This document shows, piece by piece, positions 4,584 to 12,392 of a stretch of DNA of 12,392 bases. The notes below the pieces were generated by a model. That model did not search any database. It was not told the origin of the DNA and was given only the letters and a program-made list of their open reading frames with translations. Source of the stretch: Chitinophagales bacterium (GTDB lineage Bacteria > Bacteroidota > Bacteroidia > Chitinophagales > JADIYW01); NCBI GenBank assembly GCA_020848315.1, contig JADLAH010000057.1:1-12392 (forward strand), written 5' to 3'. Within the stretch, counting starts at the first letter, position 1, and each line of letters starts with the position of its first letter. A program made the translations under genes and the position numbers.

Positions 4584-7043
4584 ATGCGAAACAGACTATT
4601 CATCCATTGCACTCAGGCATGCTCCGCGCTGCTATTAGTGTTGTGCATGTTGTGGACAGCCGCTGTTTTCTCACAAAACCATCCTATCCTTTCCGGGCGT
4701 CTGCTGGACGGACAAACCAAGGAAGCGATGGCCTTCGCCAACGTGTATGATACCGCCGGCCTCTACGCCGCCTCCACGGACAGCAACGGTTATTTTCAGT
4801 TCGCCCTGCGCGATACCAATGCTTGCTATCTTTGCTTTTCGATGGTGGGCTATACCACTTATTGCAGCAATTTCATCCTGCCGCAGCAAGCCGCCATTAC
4901 TATTCGGCTGCAACCGGATGTACGCCTGGATGAAGTGACCGTCACCTCACAGAAATTCAGCAAAACCGCCGAACAGAATACATCGGGACTCACCACGCTC
5001 ACCGCGGCCACGCTGGAAAGGCTGCCCAACTTCTTAGGCGAAAAAGATATCCTGAAGGCCGCCCAGCTGACGCCGGGCATTCAAAGCGGACAGGAAGGCG
5101 CGCGCGGCCTGTTTGTGCGCGGCGGCAGTCCCGACCAAAACCTGCTGCTCTTCCATCAGGCCACCGTCTACAACGTCTCTCACGTGTATGGTTTTCTGTC
5201 GGTGTTCACCACGGAAGCGCTCGACAAAATGGACATTCACAAAAATTATATTCCGGCGCAATACGGCGGACGCCTGTCATCCGTGCTGGATATTCAGCCC
5301 AATTTCGGGAACACAGAAAAATGGAAAGGTGGTTTCAGCTTCGGTGCCATCACCGCGAAACTCTACGCCGAAGGACCGCTGAAAAAGGGAACCACCTCCA
5401 TGAACATCAGCTTGCGCGAATGCCATATCGGATTGTTTACCGGTCCATTATCCAGAAGACAGTTTGCAGCAGCCGGTGACGACGGAGAGCTCAAATACTA
5501 TTTCTATGATCTGAACGCGGCATTGCAGCACAAGGTGAATGAAAAAAATACGCTTCGCTGGAGTCTCTACAATGGCAGTGATTTCTACACTTTCGGGCAA
5601 TCGCAGGAATACATCCGCCCCAACAGCTATTACAAAGACATCAACCGCAAGAAACTCAGCTGGGGCAATCTGGCGCAGAGTCTGGCCTGGGAAACGAAAT
5701 GGAAAAAGATAACGCTGTCTCATTTTTACACCTACAGTTTATACCAGCTGCGTGCCGATCAGTTGTACAAAAACATTTCGCGCAGATACAACAGAATCAG
5801 CAACGAAATCAATCAGACCGACTACGACACGCGTTCCAACATCAGCGAACACGGATTGCAATCCAACCTGCATCACCGCCTGCATCCGAATCATGAATTG
5901 CTGTATGGTTACAAGTGGACGCACCGCACCTACACGATCAACAACGTAAACATCATCAACATAGACAGTCTCGGAAATATCCGCGGCAGAGATACGCTGT
6001 CCTATCCCAAAGTGCGGACGAATGAATGCTATGTATATCTGGATTATGTTTTTTCGTGGAAAGATAAATTCATGCTGAAAACAGGCGGACAACTGTTATC
6101 GTATCATGTGAACGGCAAACATTTCTTTTATCCGCAGCCGAGAGCGGAAATGCAATATTATCCGGTGAAAGGCTGGACGCTGCGGGCTTCGGTGATGCAT
6201 ACCGTACAGCCTATGCATTTGCTGACCAATAATACCGGCGACATACAGAATGATGTGTGGGTGCCCGCGACGCGCCAGGTGGAACCGGAAACCGCGTGGC
6301 AATATTCGGGCGGACTGCAATACAACCATCCTGCGGGCTATACGGTCAGCGTGGATGGTTATTACAAGAAAATGAAACATCTCTCCGAATATCGCTACGG
6401 TTCTACTTTTCTGTTGGATAATGTATCGTGGGAAGACCAGCTGCTGAATAGCGGCATCGGAGAAGCTTATGGCATGGAGGTGTTTTTTGCGAAAAGCAAA
6501 GGCGCCTTTACCAGTTGGGTGAAATACAACCTGGGATGGAGCACGCGGCAGTATCCTGAAATAAATGAAGGACTTCGCTATTTCTACAAATACGACAGAA
6601 GACACGATATTTCCATTGTATTGCAATACAAACTGAAAAAACATTTCGATTTCTCTGTAGCTTGGACGTACGGCACAGGATGGCGCATTACCACACCGGC
6701 TGCGCAATATGCTACAGACGGTACACTGTTCGACTACGATCAGGCCAATCAGGCGATTACCGGCGGTCAGTCGATGGATGAATACTGGAACTACCGCAAC
6801 AACTATACCCTTCCGGCCTATCACCACCTCGACATCGGAATGAATTACACGAAGAAAGGGAAACGCGTCACACATCAGCTGAATGTTAGCGTGTACAATG
6901 TGTACCATCACCTCAATGTATTTTCGGCATACAGAGAAATGAAAAGAGATGCCAATGACAATCCGTATAAACAATATCAGCAGCTCAGTTTATTCCCGAT
7001 TCTGCCCTCTTTTGGCTACACCATAACATTTGAAAAACCATGA
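4584..7043 (+). CDS. TonB-dependent outer-membrane receptor with N-terminal carboxypeptidase-regulatory-like domain
   Basis: This is an 819-residue outer-membrane receptor that would import a ligand using TonB-transduced energy. Residues 1-30 form a signal peptide ending near AVFS-Q. Residues 35-110 are a CarboxypepD_reg-like/transthyretin-type domain (LSGRLLDGQTKEAMAFANVY ... LQP). LDEVTVTSQK (115-124) leads into the plug, residues about 130-240, with RGLFVRGGSPDQNLLLF and AQYGGRLSSVLDIQP motifs. The remainder is the beta-barrel, rich in aromatic alternating strands and ending in FGYTITFEKP. I chose ATG 4584 because the frame upstream opens only at a TTG (4521) and the signal peptide begins here. 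Residues 1-30 also hold three Cys. The stop overlaps the DUF4249 start by ATGA. Such receptor/DUF4249 pairs resemble SusC/SusD units in arrangement, but the receptor lacks SusC-specific traits and its substrate is unknown. Confidence 0.92.
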   Translation: MRNRLFIHCTQACSALLLVLCMLWTAAVFSQNHPILSGRLLDGQTKEAMAFANVYDTAGLYAASTDSNGYFQFALRDTNACYLCFSMVGYTTYCSNFILPQQAAITIRLQPDVRLDEVTVTSQKFSKTAEQNTSGLTTLTAATLERLPNFLGEKDILKAAQLTPGIQSGQEGARGLFVRGGSPDQNLLLFHQATVYNVSHVYGFLSVFTTEALDKMDIHKNYIPAQYGGRLSSVLDIQPNFGNTEKWKGGFSFGAITAKLYAEGPLKKGTTSMNISLRECHIGLFTGPLSRRQFAAAGDDGELKYYFYDLNAALQHKVNEKNTLRWSLYNGSDFYTFGQSQEYIRPNSYYKDINRKKLSWGNLAQSLAWETKWKKITLSHFYTYSLYQLRADQLYKNISRRYNRISNEINQTDYDTRSNISEHGLQSNLHHRLHPNHELLYGYKWTHRTYTINNVNIINIDSLGNIRGRDTLSYPKVRTNECYVYLDYVFSWKDKFMLKTGGQLLSYHVNGKHFFYPQPRAEMQYYPVKGWTLRASVMHTVQPMHLLTNNTGDIQNDVWVPATRQVEPETAWQYSGGLQYNHPAGYTVSVDGYYKKMKHLSEYRYGSTFLLDNVSWEDQLLNSGIGEAYGMEVFFAKSKGAFTSWVKYNLGWSTRQYPEINEGLRYFYKYDRRHDISIVLQYKLKKHFDFSVAWTYGTGWRITTPAAQYATDGTLFDYDQANQAITGGQSMDEYWNYRNNYTLPAYHHLDIGMNYTKKGKRVTHQLNVSVYNVYHHLNVFSAYREMKRDANDNPYKQYQQLSLFPILPSFGYTITFEKP

Positions 7044-7996
7044 AACAGCATATATTCCATATAACGCAGTATCACCATCTGTCGCTGGCAGCACGAACGA
7101 TTCGTATTGTAATGGCTTTGTCTGTGTTGCTGTTTTTCTCTTGTCAGAAAAGGCTGGATTTAAAATACGATCTCGCGCCGGTGAAGCAGGTCATCATCGC
7201 CAACGCCTATCCGGATATTCTGTATGTCAACATCAGTAAAAGCAAGCAACCGGATGATTTCAGACCGATTGAATTTCTGGACAACTGCATCGTCACTTTA
7301 TATGAAGACGGCATATACAGAGAGCAGCTGCAATTCTTTCTGAAAGATACGCTCTCCGGACTCGGCTATTACAGAACGGCGACGGCGCTGAGTCCGGGCA
7401 AGACCTACCGCATCGTTTCGCAGCATCCGGAACTGGGAACGGCGGAAACGACGGAATACCTGCCCGAATATCCCGCGCTGAGCAAGGTGGAATTACTGCA
7501 ACATGCGGACAGTGTGCAAACGAGTAGCACCGGCCGCTACACTTTCACTTTGCAGGATGACGGCAACAGACAGGATTATTATTTTGTAGCGGCATTCTAT
7601 AAAGTATTGCGACCGGTGCTGCAGGAAGATGGCGACACGGTATATCGCTATGATTATATCTACAACAGTCCATCGTATGCGCCGCCCGTTTTCACCAATC
7701 CTGAAAATTATTTCCGATCCTATTTTACAGATGAATTGCTGAACGGAAAAACCATGATGATACCGTGCACTTTTCCGAGTCAGTATTACGGAGAATTCCG
7801 GGAATCATATCTGATCATTGAGATTGCGGCAGTAGGTGAAAATTATTACAAATGGTATGTATCGCAGCTTCCGAAAGGAATTCCCTATTTAAACGATGGC
7901 CAGTTTCAACGGGTGAATACACCGAACAATATCGTCAACGGATTCGGGCATTTTACCGCCAACAGCAGCATGTATTATACCTTCCGCATTCATTAA
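7040..7996 (+). CDS. DUF4249 family lipoprotein
   Basis: This 318-residue protein matches the DUF4249 family of Bacteroidota, surface or periplasmic lipoproteins encoded beside TonB-dependent receptors. Its N-terminus has a hydrophobic stretch VMALSVLLFFSC with the lipidation Cys at residue 35. The sequence then runs QKRLDLKYDLAPVKQVIIAN, a beta-rich Ig-like start, and NCIVTLYEDGIYREQL, a typical block in which a ligand-accessory loop is presented. GKTYRIVSQHPELGTAETTEYLP follows. The ATG overlaps the receptor stop by four bases (ATGA), so translation is coupled and this start is favoured over the internal ATG at 7112, which would leave a signal without basic residues. The N-terminus before the hydrophobic core is unusually long (about 22 residues). 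It likely assists the receptor, but no ligand is known. Confidence 0.85.
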   Translation: MKQHIFHITQYHHLSLAARTIRIVMALSVLLFFSCQKRLDLKYDLAPVKQVIIANAYPDILYVNISKSKQPDDFRPIEFLDNCIVTLYEDGIYREQLQFFLKDTLSGLGYYRTATALSPGKTYRIVSQHPELGTAETTEYLPEYPALSKVELLQHADSVQTSSTGRYTFTLQDDGNRQDYYFVAAFYKVLRPVLQEDGDTVYRYDYIYNSPSYAPPVFTNPENYFRSYFTDELLNGKTMMIPCTFPSQYYGEFRESYLIIEIAAVGENYYKWYVSQLPKGIPYLNDGQFQRVNTPNNIVNGFGHFTANSSMYYTFRIH

Positions 7997-8023
7997 AAAA
8001 GCCGCATCAGAGATGCGGCTTTT
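7997..8023. terminator. Bidirectional intrinsic terminator
   Basis: AAAAGCCGCATC and GATGCGGCTTTT form a perfect 12-bp stem around AGA. It begins immediately after the DUF4249 stop and lies 20 bp past the DUF2795 stop on the other strand. The stem gives a T-run on plus and a longer one on minus, so it can end both convergent transcripts. Confidence 0.92.
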
Positions 8024-8042
8024 ACACGGTTGATTTTTCCCA

Positions 8043-8264
8043 TTAATATTCATCCTCGTTGAAAAGGAAATCTTCTTTGGTTGGATATTCCGGCCAGATA
8101 TCCTCGATGCTTTCATACAACTCCTCATCATCATCGAGTTCCTGTAAATTTTCTATCACTTCTAACGGAGCGCCGGTGCGAATAGCGAAATCAATCAATT
8201 CATCCTTTGAAGCAGGCCATGGTGCTTCTTCCAAATACGATGCTAATTCTAGTGTCCAATACAT
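8043..8264 (-). CDS. DUF2795 domain protein
   Basis: This small acidic protein of 73 residues belongs to DUF2795, a short helical family widespread in Bacteroidota and other bacteria with no established function. The sequence runs MYWTLELASYLEEAPWPASK, then DELIDFAIRTGAPLEVIENL, QELDDDEELYESIEDIWPEY and PTKEDFLFNEDEY, matching the family over its full length. I chose ATG 8264, which gives MYWTLELAS; the frame upstream opens only at a TTG at 8270. The C-terminal half is very rich in Asp and Glu, suggesting an interaction with a basic partner such as nucleic-acid-binding proteins, but this is speculative. It is monocistronic, with a promoter upstream and the shared terminator downstream. Confidence 0.88.
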   Translation of the reverse strand: MYWTLELASYLEEAPWPASKDELIDFAIRTGAPLEVIENLQELDDDEELYESIEDIWPEYPTKEDFLFNEDEY

Positions 8265-8315
8265 ATTCAAAAAATTTTAAGTTTTTATTGTAATTCTTAT
8301 CCTTCTGTTAAAGTG

Positions 8316-8346
8316 CAAATATATACCTTAATTCCAACAAACAAAA
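8316..8346 (-). promoter_or_regulatory. Promoter of the DUF2795 gene
   Basis: On the minus strand, TATATTTG (8323 to 8316) matches TAnnTTTG exactly. TTTTG (8346 to 8342) lies 18 bp upstream as the -33 element. It gives a leader of about 45 bases, mostly A/T. Confidence 0.6.
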
Positions 8347-8459
8347 CAAAAAAGAAAACAACACAAATCACTCAATATCAGCAGTTTAATAAATTTTATC
8401 CACTAAACTACGGACATTCATCCAGTTATAAACAACTGGTTTTCATACTGCAATGCGCA

Positions 8460-9005
8460 TCAGTGTGCTTTCCAGATAACTTCCGGAGTGCCCGCATCAT
8501 GTGCCAGTTTTCTCGCCAGTACAAACAGGAAGTCGGATAAGCGGTTCAGGTATTGTATCAGCCAGGGATGCACCGGCTCTTCCTCATTCAGCCGCACGAC
8601 TGCCCGTTCTGCTCTGCGGCATACGGTGCGTGCGATGTGCGCGGTGGCTGCGGCTCTGTTTCCGCCCGGCAGGATAAAGTATTTCAGTTCCGGCAGCGTT
8701 TCATTCATCTTGTCTATAAACGTTTCCAGCTGTGTGATTTTTTCTTCAGGCAGTTCAGGCAGAATAAGATTCGCTTTGCCGGGCTCTGCTGCCAGGTGCG
8801 TGCCTGCATCAAACAAACGGCTTTGTATGTCCACCATCAGGTCGGTCAATTCCTTCTCTTCCAGATAAGTGGCCACCAGACCGATATTGGAATTCAGCTC
8901 ATCCACCGTGCCGTAGGCTTCTATTCGCCAGTCGCCTTTGGATAAGCGCTTGCCGCCGTAAAGAGCCGTAGTGCCTGCATCGCCTGTTTTCGTATATATT
9001 TTCAT
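8460..9005 (-). CDS. pduO: ATP:cob(I)alamin adenosyltransferase, PduO type
   Basis: This 181-residue enzyme transfers the 5'-deoxyadenosyl group of ATP to cob(I)alamin (or cobyrinic acid a,c-diamide), making the coenzyme used by mutases such as methylmalonyl-CoA mutase. The family signature is complete. MKIYTKTGDAGTTALYGG (1-18) is the ATP-binding N-terminus, and EAYGTVDELNSNIG (29-42) contains Asp35. LFDAGTHLA (64-72) and FILPGGNRAAATAHIARTVC (110-129) follow, then RRAERAVV, with the conserved arginines near 126-134, and YLNRLSDFLFVLAR (152-165). Asn154 is at the corrin-facing position. Length is typical. The symbol refers to the PduO structural class; the propanediol cluster is absent. It appears as a single gene, with the FKBP terminator at 9089-9122 just upstream. 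A weak CCAGTT/AACTGG hairpin (8422-8439) lies downstream. Confidence 0.93.
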   Translation of the reverse strand: MKIYTKTGDAGTTALYGGKRLSKGDWRIEAYGTVDELNSNIGLVATYLEEKELTDLMVDIQSRLFDAGTHLAAEPGKANLILPELPEEKITQLETFIDKMNETLPELKYFILPGGNRAAATAHIARTVCRRAERAVVRLNEEEPVHPWLIQYLNRLSDFLFVLARKLAHDAGTPEVIWKAH

Positions 9006-9088
9006 CGCGTTGTTTTCAAGTAAATTAATGCGGTTGTTAGGGTATTTAAATGTAACAACAAAGGCGCACTTCTAATAGTTCATGCAAC

Positions 9089-9122
9089 ATAAAAAAAGTC
9101 CGTGCACAGGATGCACGGACTT
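9089..9122 (-). terminator. Intrinsic terminator of the FKBP genes
   Basis: On the minus strand, AAGTCCGTGCA pairs with TGCACGGACTT (plus coordinates 9096-9106 with 9112-9122) in a perfect 11-bp stem with a 5-base loop. A run of T on the minus strand follows. It lies 20 bp after the FKBP stop at 9143. Confidence 0.9.
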
Positions 9123-9142
9123 ATCTATTTTGCTGCGGAAGA

Positions 9143-9916
9143 TTATTTTCCTCCTGCTTGTTGTTTCATTGCTTCTTCAATCATTTTCTGCAACTGGGCA
9201 TTGTCGCCGCCTTGCTGTGGTTGCTGCTCTTCGATGGCTTTCAACTCCACTTCAAAGATTAAAGTTTCATTCGGACCGATGCCGGCTTGTGGTTGTCCCT
9301 GCATACCGTAAGCCAGTTTGCCCGGCACGTACAGTTTGTATTTAGAACCAACGCTCATCAGCTGCAGACCTTCTGTCCAACCCGGAATAACACCGTTCAG
9401 CGGGAATGTTGCAGGCTCACCACGTTTGATGGAACTGTCAAATTCAGTACCATCCAGCAAAGTACCCACGTAGTCTACTTTCACTACATCTGTGCTCACC
9501 GGTTTAGGACCTGTGCCTTCAGAAATTACTTCGTATTGCAAGCCGCTGGCAGTAGTTTTCACACCTGCTTTTTTCGCGTTTTCTTCAAAGAATTTTTTGT
9601 TTTTAGCTTCATTTTCAACGTATGCTTTGTGCATCTCCGGATTGAAGTGTTTCATCATTACGAGATTCACGGTATCACCGCCGAACAACTGCGTTTTTTT
9701 GTTGATGACTTCATAGATACCTCTCGCAATCATATCGACATTAATGGTGCTGTCGAGGCCGTTTTGCAACAGGTTCTGCCCCATCTGCAAGCCAATGGCA
9801 TACGATACGGAATCTATTTCTTTTTTCGGCGTTTGTTTAACATACGCGCTTTTGGACTGGCAGGCTGTCATAAAAGCGACAGCAGCTATCAGCGTTAATT
9901 TAATGGTGTTTTTCAT
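9143..9916 (-). CDS. FKBP-type peptidyl-prolyl isomerase, Mip/FkpA-like lipoprotein
   Basis: This 257-residue envelope protein should catalyse cis-trans isomerisation of X-Pro bonds and assist folding of exported proteins. Residues 1-19 are a lipoprotein signal (AVAFMTAC, lipid Cys19). Residues 34-125 are the helical FKBP_N domain ([17 protein letters not shown] ...), which in Mip/FkpA forms the dimer. Residues 126-228 are the FKBP domain, with Tyr149, Phe159-Asp160, Phe171, Val176-Ile177, Trp180, Tyr203 and Phe221 at the positions lining the rapamycin/FK506 pocket, so the active site is intact. The C-terminus ([20 protein letters not shown]...) is a low-complexity linker plus a short amphipathic helix not found in its neighbour. 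It follows the second FKBP gene after 27 bp with no promoter between, so they form an operon. Confidence 0.93.
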   Translation of the reverse strand: MKNTIKLTLIAAVAFMTACQSKSAYVKQTPKKEIDSVSYAIGLQMGQNLLQNGLDSTINVDMIARGIYEVINKKTQLFGGDTVNLVMMKHFNPEMHKAYVENEAKNKKFFEENAKKAGVKTTASGLQYEVISEGTGPKPVSTDVVKVDYVGTLLDGTEFDSSIKRGEPATFPLNGVIPGWTEGLQLMSVGSKYKLYVPGKLAYGMQGQPQAGIGPNETLIFEVELKAIEEQQPQQGGDNAQLQKMIEEAMKQQAGGK

Positions 9917-9943
9917 ACTAAGAGAATATTTGAGAATTTGATT

Positions 9944-10732
9944 TTACTGACCTTCAATTTTGAAATTGCTTGGAGCCTGTGGCACTTGCGGCGCCGGAGG
10001 TGCCGGTTTTTCTATACTCAGCAGTTCCACTACGAAAATTAATGTCTCATTCGGACCGATGCCGGCCTGTGGTACTCCCTGCTCGCCGTAAGCCAGATTG
10101 CCGGGAATATAGAATTTGTATTTTGACCCTACAGACATCAGCTGCACGCCTTCCGTCCAACCCGGAATAACACGGTTCAACGGGAATTTAGCCGGGTCAC
10201 CGCCTTCAGAACTATCGAAAATAGTGCCATCTGTCAGTGTACCTGTGTAGTGAACAGACACCACATCCGTCGGTAACGGCTTGGGGCCGATGCTATCCTT
10301 GATCACTTCGTACTGCAATCCGCTCGCGGTAGTTTTGATGGCAGGATTTTTGGCGTTATCGTCAAAAAACTTTTTCACTTTCGCGGCTTCTTCCGCTGCT
10401 TTCTGCTGTTGTTTTTCGGTAAAATAAGCTTGTGCATAAGCAATGGCTACCTGCGGATCCACTAATGCTTTCTGACCGGTGAGCGCGTCTATAAGTCCTT
10501 TGTGCAATGCATCGGCATTCACGTCGGCAGCGCCGTTTTTTACCATGTCATTGCCAATCTGCGCCCCGATGAAATAGGAAACCGTATCCAGACTGTTTTT
10601 CAGGGTGAAAGCGCTATCGGATGTCGCGGCAGTAGTGCAGGCTGTTTTTTTCTTTTTGCAGCATTTCTCTGATTTACCTGCAAATGCGAATACTGAGCCG
10701 CACACGAGTAAGATGGTTAACGTATTTTTCAT
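9944..10732 (-). CDS. Second FKBP-type peptidyl-prolyl isomerase, secreted, Mip/FkpA-like
   Basis: This is a 262-residue paralogue of the gene downstream. Residues 1-19 look like a signal peptide (MKNTLTILLVCGSVFAFAGK). The mature start carries a Lys/Cys cluster, EKCCKKKKTACTT (22-34), not seen in the other FKBP. The FKBP_N helical domain (residues 47-135) contains a Glu/Lys/Ala-rich helix (EKQQQKAAEEAAKVKKFF). The FKBP domain (139-240) retains Tyr162, Phe172-Asp173, Phe183, Val188-Ile189, Trp192, Tyr215 and Phe233, so catalysis is expected. The tail is a Pro-rich segment (EKPAPPAPQVPQAPSNF). I chose ATG 10732: extending to 10792 would prepend hydrophilic residues to the signal. The two FKBP domains share long identical runs such as MSVGSKYK and [12 protein letters not shown], which points to tandem duplication followed by divergence of the N- and C-termini. 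Confidence 0.92.
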   Translation of the reverse strand: MKNTLTILLVCGSVFAFAGKSEKCCKKKKTACTTAATSDSAFTLKNSLDTVSYFIGAQIGNDMVKNGAADVNADALHKGLIDALTGQKALVDPQVAIAYAQAYFTEKQQQKAAEEAAKVKKFFDDNAKNPAIKTTASGLQYEVIKDSIGPKPLPTDVVSVHYTGTLTDGTIFDSSEGGDPAKFPLNRVIPGWTEGVQLMSVGSKYKFYIPGNLAYGEQGVPQAGIGPNETLIFVVELLSIEKPAPPAPQVPQAPSNFKIEGQ

Positions 10733-10789
10733 GTATAATTTTATTTTCAAAAAAGATTTGTATCTGTCACCTGACGACACAAGAACGTG

Positions 10790-10797
10790 CAAAAATA
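10790..10797 (-). promoter_or_regulatory. Candidate -7 element of the FKBP operon
   Basis: TATTTTTG on the minus strand (10797 to 10790) matches TAnnTTTG, about 58 bp before ATG 10732. No clear TTG lies about 20 bp upstream, so the assignment is tentative. Confidence 0.4.
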
Positions 10798-10863
10798 AGG
10801 TATTTACACTGATTTACCGCACGATTAACTATTTTTAATCTTTGCATACCGGCGAATTTTCAC

Positions 10864-11988
10864 CTATACCGTTTCGGATAATTTTTTCATGTAGGGATAC
10901 CAGTTAACGCCTCCGCGGTCGGTGCCCAGCCGGATGACAATGACTTTTCTCGTCTCATTAATCAGCATAATCTGGCCGTTGAATCCCGCGGCGAAATAGA
11001 CATCATCTTCAGGAGCGTCCACGCCGTAATACCATCCCATGCAGTATTTATCTTCCTCTCTGGAACGGTGAAGCGTATCATCGCAGTAATTGAACCAGTT
11101 CTTAGGCATCATCTGCTTCTTCAGGAATCTGCCGTCGTGCATCACCATGACACCGAATTTGGCCAGATCCCGCGCGGACATATTGAGTCCACCGTAAAAC
11201 TTCGGATTCCTGGTAATTCTGCTGTCCAGTGCCCAATAGGCCGTATCCTGCATACCCAATCTATTCCACACCCGTTCGTAGAAATAATCGAGGAACTTTT
11301 TTTTGCCGAGTGCATTCTTGATGCATTCTCCCAACACCTGTGTATCGATCGATTTATACTTGTATTCCATGCCCGGCGGCGTATCAAATCTGGCGGCGTA
11401 AATGGAGCGGGTCAGATTTTTTTCGTAATAATATTGCAGCGTCTGAAAAATCTTGCCGTATTCATCATAGTTGAGGCCCGACTCCATTTGCAGCAAATGG
11501 CGCAGCGTCAGATGGCGGAAAGTGGTATCAGGCAGGTTTTTGAAATAATCTGTTACCGGCACATCCTCATTCGGAATGTATTTGTCCTGAATCGCCATAC
11601 CGAGCAAGGCTGTCATAAATACTTTGGTGACGGAAAACAACTGCGTGTTATCGCCTTCTTTAATGCCATTGAGATAGCGTTTGAACACAATGGTATCATT
11701 GCGCACCACAAGAAATGAGGTGGTATTGGTCTGCTGCAGGAAGAAATCCGGATACTGGTATACGGAAGCGGTTGCACTGTCGGTCCAGACAGACAGTTCG
11801 GGCAGTGAAATCTGGTTTTCCGGCAAAGGTCTTATTTTCTGTGCCGCCGGAATATAGGCCGTCGTGTAAAATTTACCATCAAAGATGGAAGGCACCCGCA
11901 GGGTTTCATTGAAGGCGAGCACAAATACGCTGATCAGCAGCACCACCACAACGGTTAGTAATTTGACGAACGTAATTTTCTTTTTCAT
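10864..11988 (-). CDS. Membrane-anchored serine hydrolase, class C beta-lactamase fold
   Basis: This 374-residue protein belongs to the beta-lactamase/penicillin-binding-like serine hydrolase family (PF00144), in the NylB/esterase-like branch. Residues 7-26 are a hydrophobic segment (signal anchor) after MKKK. The catalytic motif S119-V-T-K122 lies in QLFSVTKVFMTALLGMAIQD, supported by Tyr211 in YKYKSIDTQVLGE. LRHLLQMESGLNYDEY (162-177) and the C-terminal block FAAGFNGQIMLINE (332-345) complete the fold. The last stands where class C enzymes carry the KTG/HxG strand; here it is A-G-F-N-G. Such proteins act as esterases, amidases or peptidases in the envelope; the substrate cannot be read. ATG 11988 gives the signal anchor directly. 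An upstream ATG at 12063 would overlap the next gene and put 25 polar residues in front. It follows the OMP gene after 31 bp, so they may be cotranscribed. Confidence 0.85.
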   Translation of the reverse strand: MKKKITFVKLLTVVVVLLISVFVLAFNETLRVPSIFDGKFYTTAYIPAAQKIRPLPENQISLPELSVWTDSATASVYQYPDFFLQQTNTTSFLVVRNDTIVFKRYLNGIKEGDNTQLFSVTKVFMTALLGMAIQDKYIPNEDVPVTDYFKNLPDTTFRHLTLRHLLQMESGLNYDEYGKIFQTLQYYYEKNLTRSIYAARFDTPPGMEYKYKSIDTQVLGECIKNALGKKKFLDYFYERVWNRLGMQDTAYWALDSRITRNPKFYGGLNMSARDLAKFGVMVMHDGRFLKKQMMPKNWFNYCDDTLHRSREEDKYCMGWYYGVDAPEDDVYFAAGFNGQIMLINETRKVIVIRLGTDRGGVNWYPYMKKLSETV

Positions 11989-12019
11989 AAAGCTGTTGCG
12001 CTTGCGGACTTGTAGTATT

Positions 12020-12392
12020 TTATTTCTGTGGACGAATGGTAATATTATATCCGATACCGACATTCAGCTGAACCGCACTCATCGTAGTTTTCTGATAAGT
12101 ATTCAATCCGAAGATATCGCTGTATCCTTTCTTTTTGTAACGCAGATAATCGTAATCCACACCGAGGCTGAACGCGAATTTGCGTTTAATCAGATAGCGC
12201 AGTTTGACATCCGCACCCAGACTGAACTTCCGGCCTTTGCCGATGTCATAATAATCATCCGCGGTATAACCACCGAGCCGCAGCGAAGGTTCGAGTTGCA
12301 GACATTTGTTTTTGAGGAATTCAAACACATATCCGAACTTTGCAGAAACGATAAAGAACATCGTATTTTTTCGCGAAAGCAGGTTGCCGAGA
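12020..12392 (-). CDS. Outer-membrane beta-barrel protein, C-terminal part (5' end beyond window)
   Basis: The frame is open across the right edge, so the gene begins outside the window. The visible part is about 124 residues. An in-frame ATG at 12361 exists, but the open frame continues upstream of it. The sequence has repeated stretches of alternating residues with aromatic ends: AKFGYVFEFL, LEPSLRLGGYTADDYY, FSLGADVKLRYLI, FAFSLGVDYDYLRY, and AVQLNVGIGYNITIRPQK at the C-terminus. This beta-strand-turn pattern with Lys/Arg/Asp-rich turns is typical of porin-like outer-membrane barrel proteins. No further family can be named. The final strand ends in RPQK rather than the canonical terminal Phe. 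It is followed after 31 bp by the serine-hydrolase gene. Confidence 0.7.
   Translation of the reverse strand, partial: LGNLLSRKNTMFFIVSAKFGYVFEFLKNKCLQLEPSLRLGGYTADDYYDIGKGRKFSLGADVKLRYLIKRKFAFSLGVDYDYLRYKKKGYSDIFGLNTYQKTTMSAVQLNVGIGYNITIRPQK

Noticed and set aside
6096..6974. Minus-strand open frame of 292 codons inside the TonB receptor gene
   Set aside because: Antisense to a well-supported beta-barrel; the translation lacks domains, and a barrel's codon pattern often leaves the antisense frame open.
8422..8445. Terminator for the adenosyltransferase gene
   Set aside because: CCAGTT/AACTGG forms only a 6-bp stem and its T-run lies on the plus strand, the wrong direction for that gene.
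9287..9898. Plus-strand open frame of 203 codons opposite the first FKBP gene
   Set aside because: The FKBP catalytic residues are intact on the other strand, and this frame gives a Phe/Cys/His-rich translation with no recognisable motif.

Overview
The window looks like a chromosomal segment of a Bacteroidota bacterium, probably of the Chitinophagales/Sphingobacteriales type; the genus cannot be fixed from the sequence. The main reasons are a TonB-dependent receptor with an N-terminal carboxypeptidase-regulatory-like domain followed by a DUF4249 lipoprotein, a DUF2795 protein, two Mip/FkpA-type FKBP isomerases, and several TAnnTTTG (-7) promoter elements of the kind used by the Bacteroidota housekeeping sigma factor.

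Layout: (1) 1-1308 is a divergent redox pair. A truncated HxlR-type repressor gene on the minus strand faces a DsbA-like dithiol protein gene on the plus strand. They share a short intergenic region with a perfect palindrome lying between two opposed -7 elements. (2) 1309-4583 is a visibly AT-rich accessory stretch. It holds a higBA-type toxin-antitoxin module (minus), a gene-free area with REP-like palindromes, a two-gene minus-strand operon (membrane-anchored unknown protein, then HNH endonuclease), and an intergenic region with three back-to-back families of 7-bp-period repeats. (3) 4584-8023 is a plus-strand operon: TonB-dependent receptor overlapping a DUF4249 lipoprotein by ATGA, closed by a strong bidirectional terminator. 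(4) 8043-12392 is a minus-strand housekeeping block: DUF2795 protein, PduO-type cobalamin adenosyltransferase, two tandem FKBP isomerases, a membrane-anchored serine hydrolase of the beta-lactamase fold, and the C-terminal part of an outer-membrane beta-barrel protein cut by the window edge.

How the genes fit together: the receptor/DUF4249 pair is an envelope uptake unit of unknown substrate. The FKBP proteins are probable envelope folding helpers. The HxlR/DsbA pair is probably a thiol-stress response unit. The accessory stretch (toxin-antitoxin, HNH protein, palindromes, simple repeats) looks like a site where foreign or mobile DNA has accumulated. No complete novel system can be proven here; the best candidates are the HNH/membrane-protein operon and the heptad-repeat cluster.
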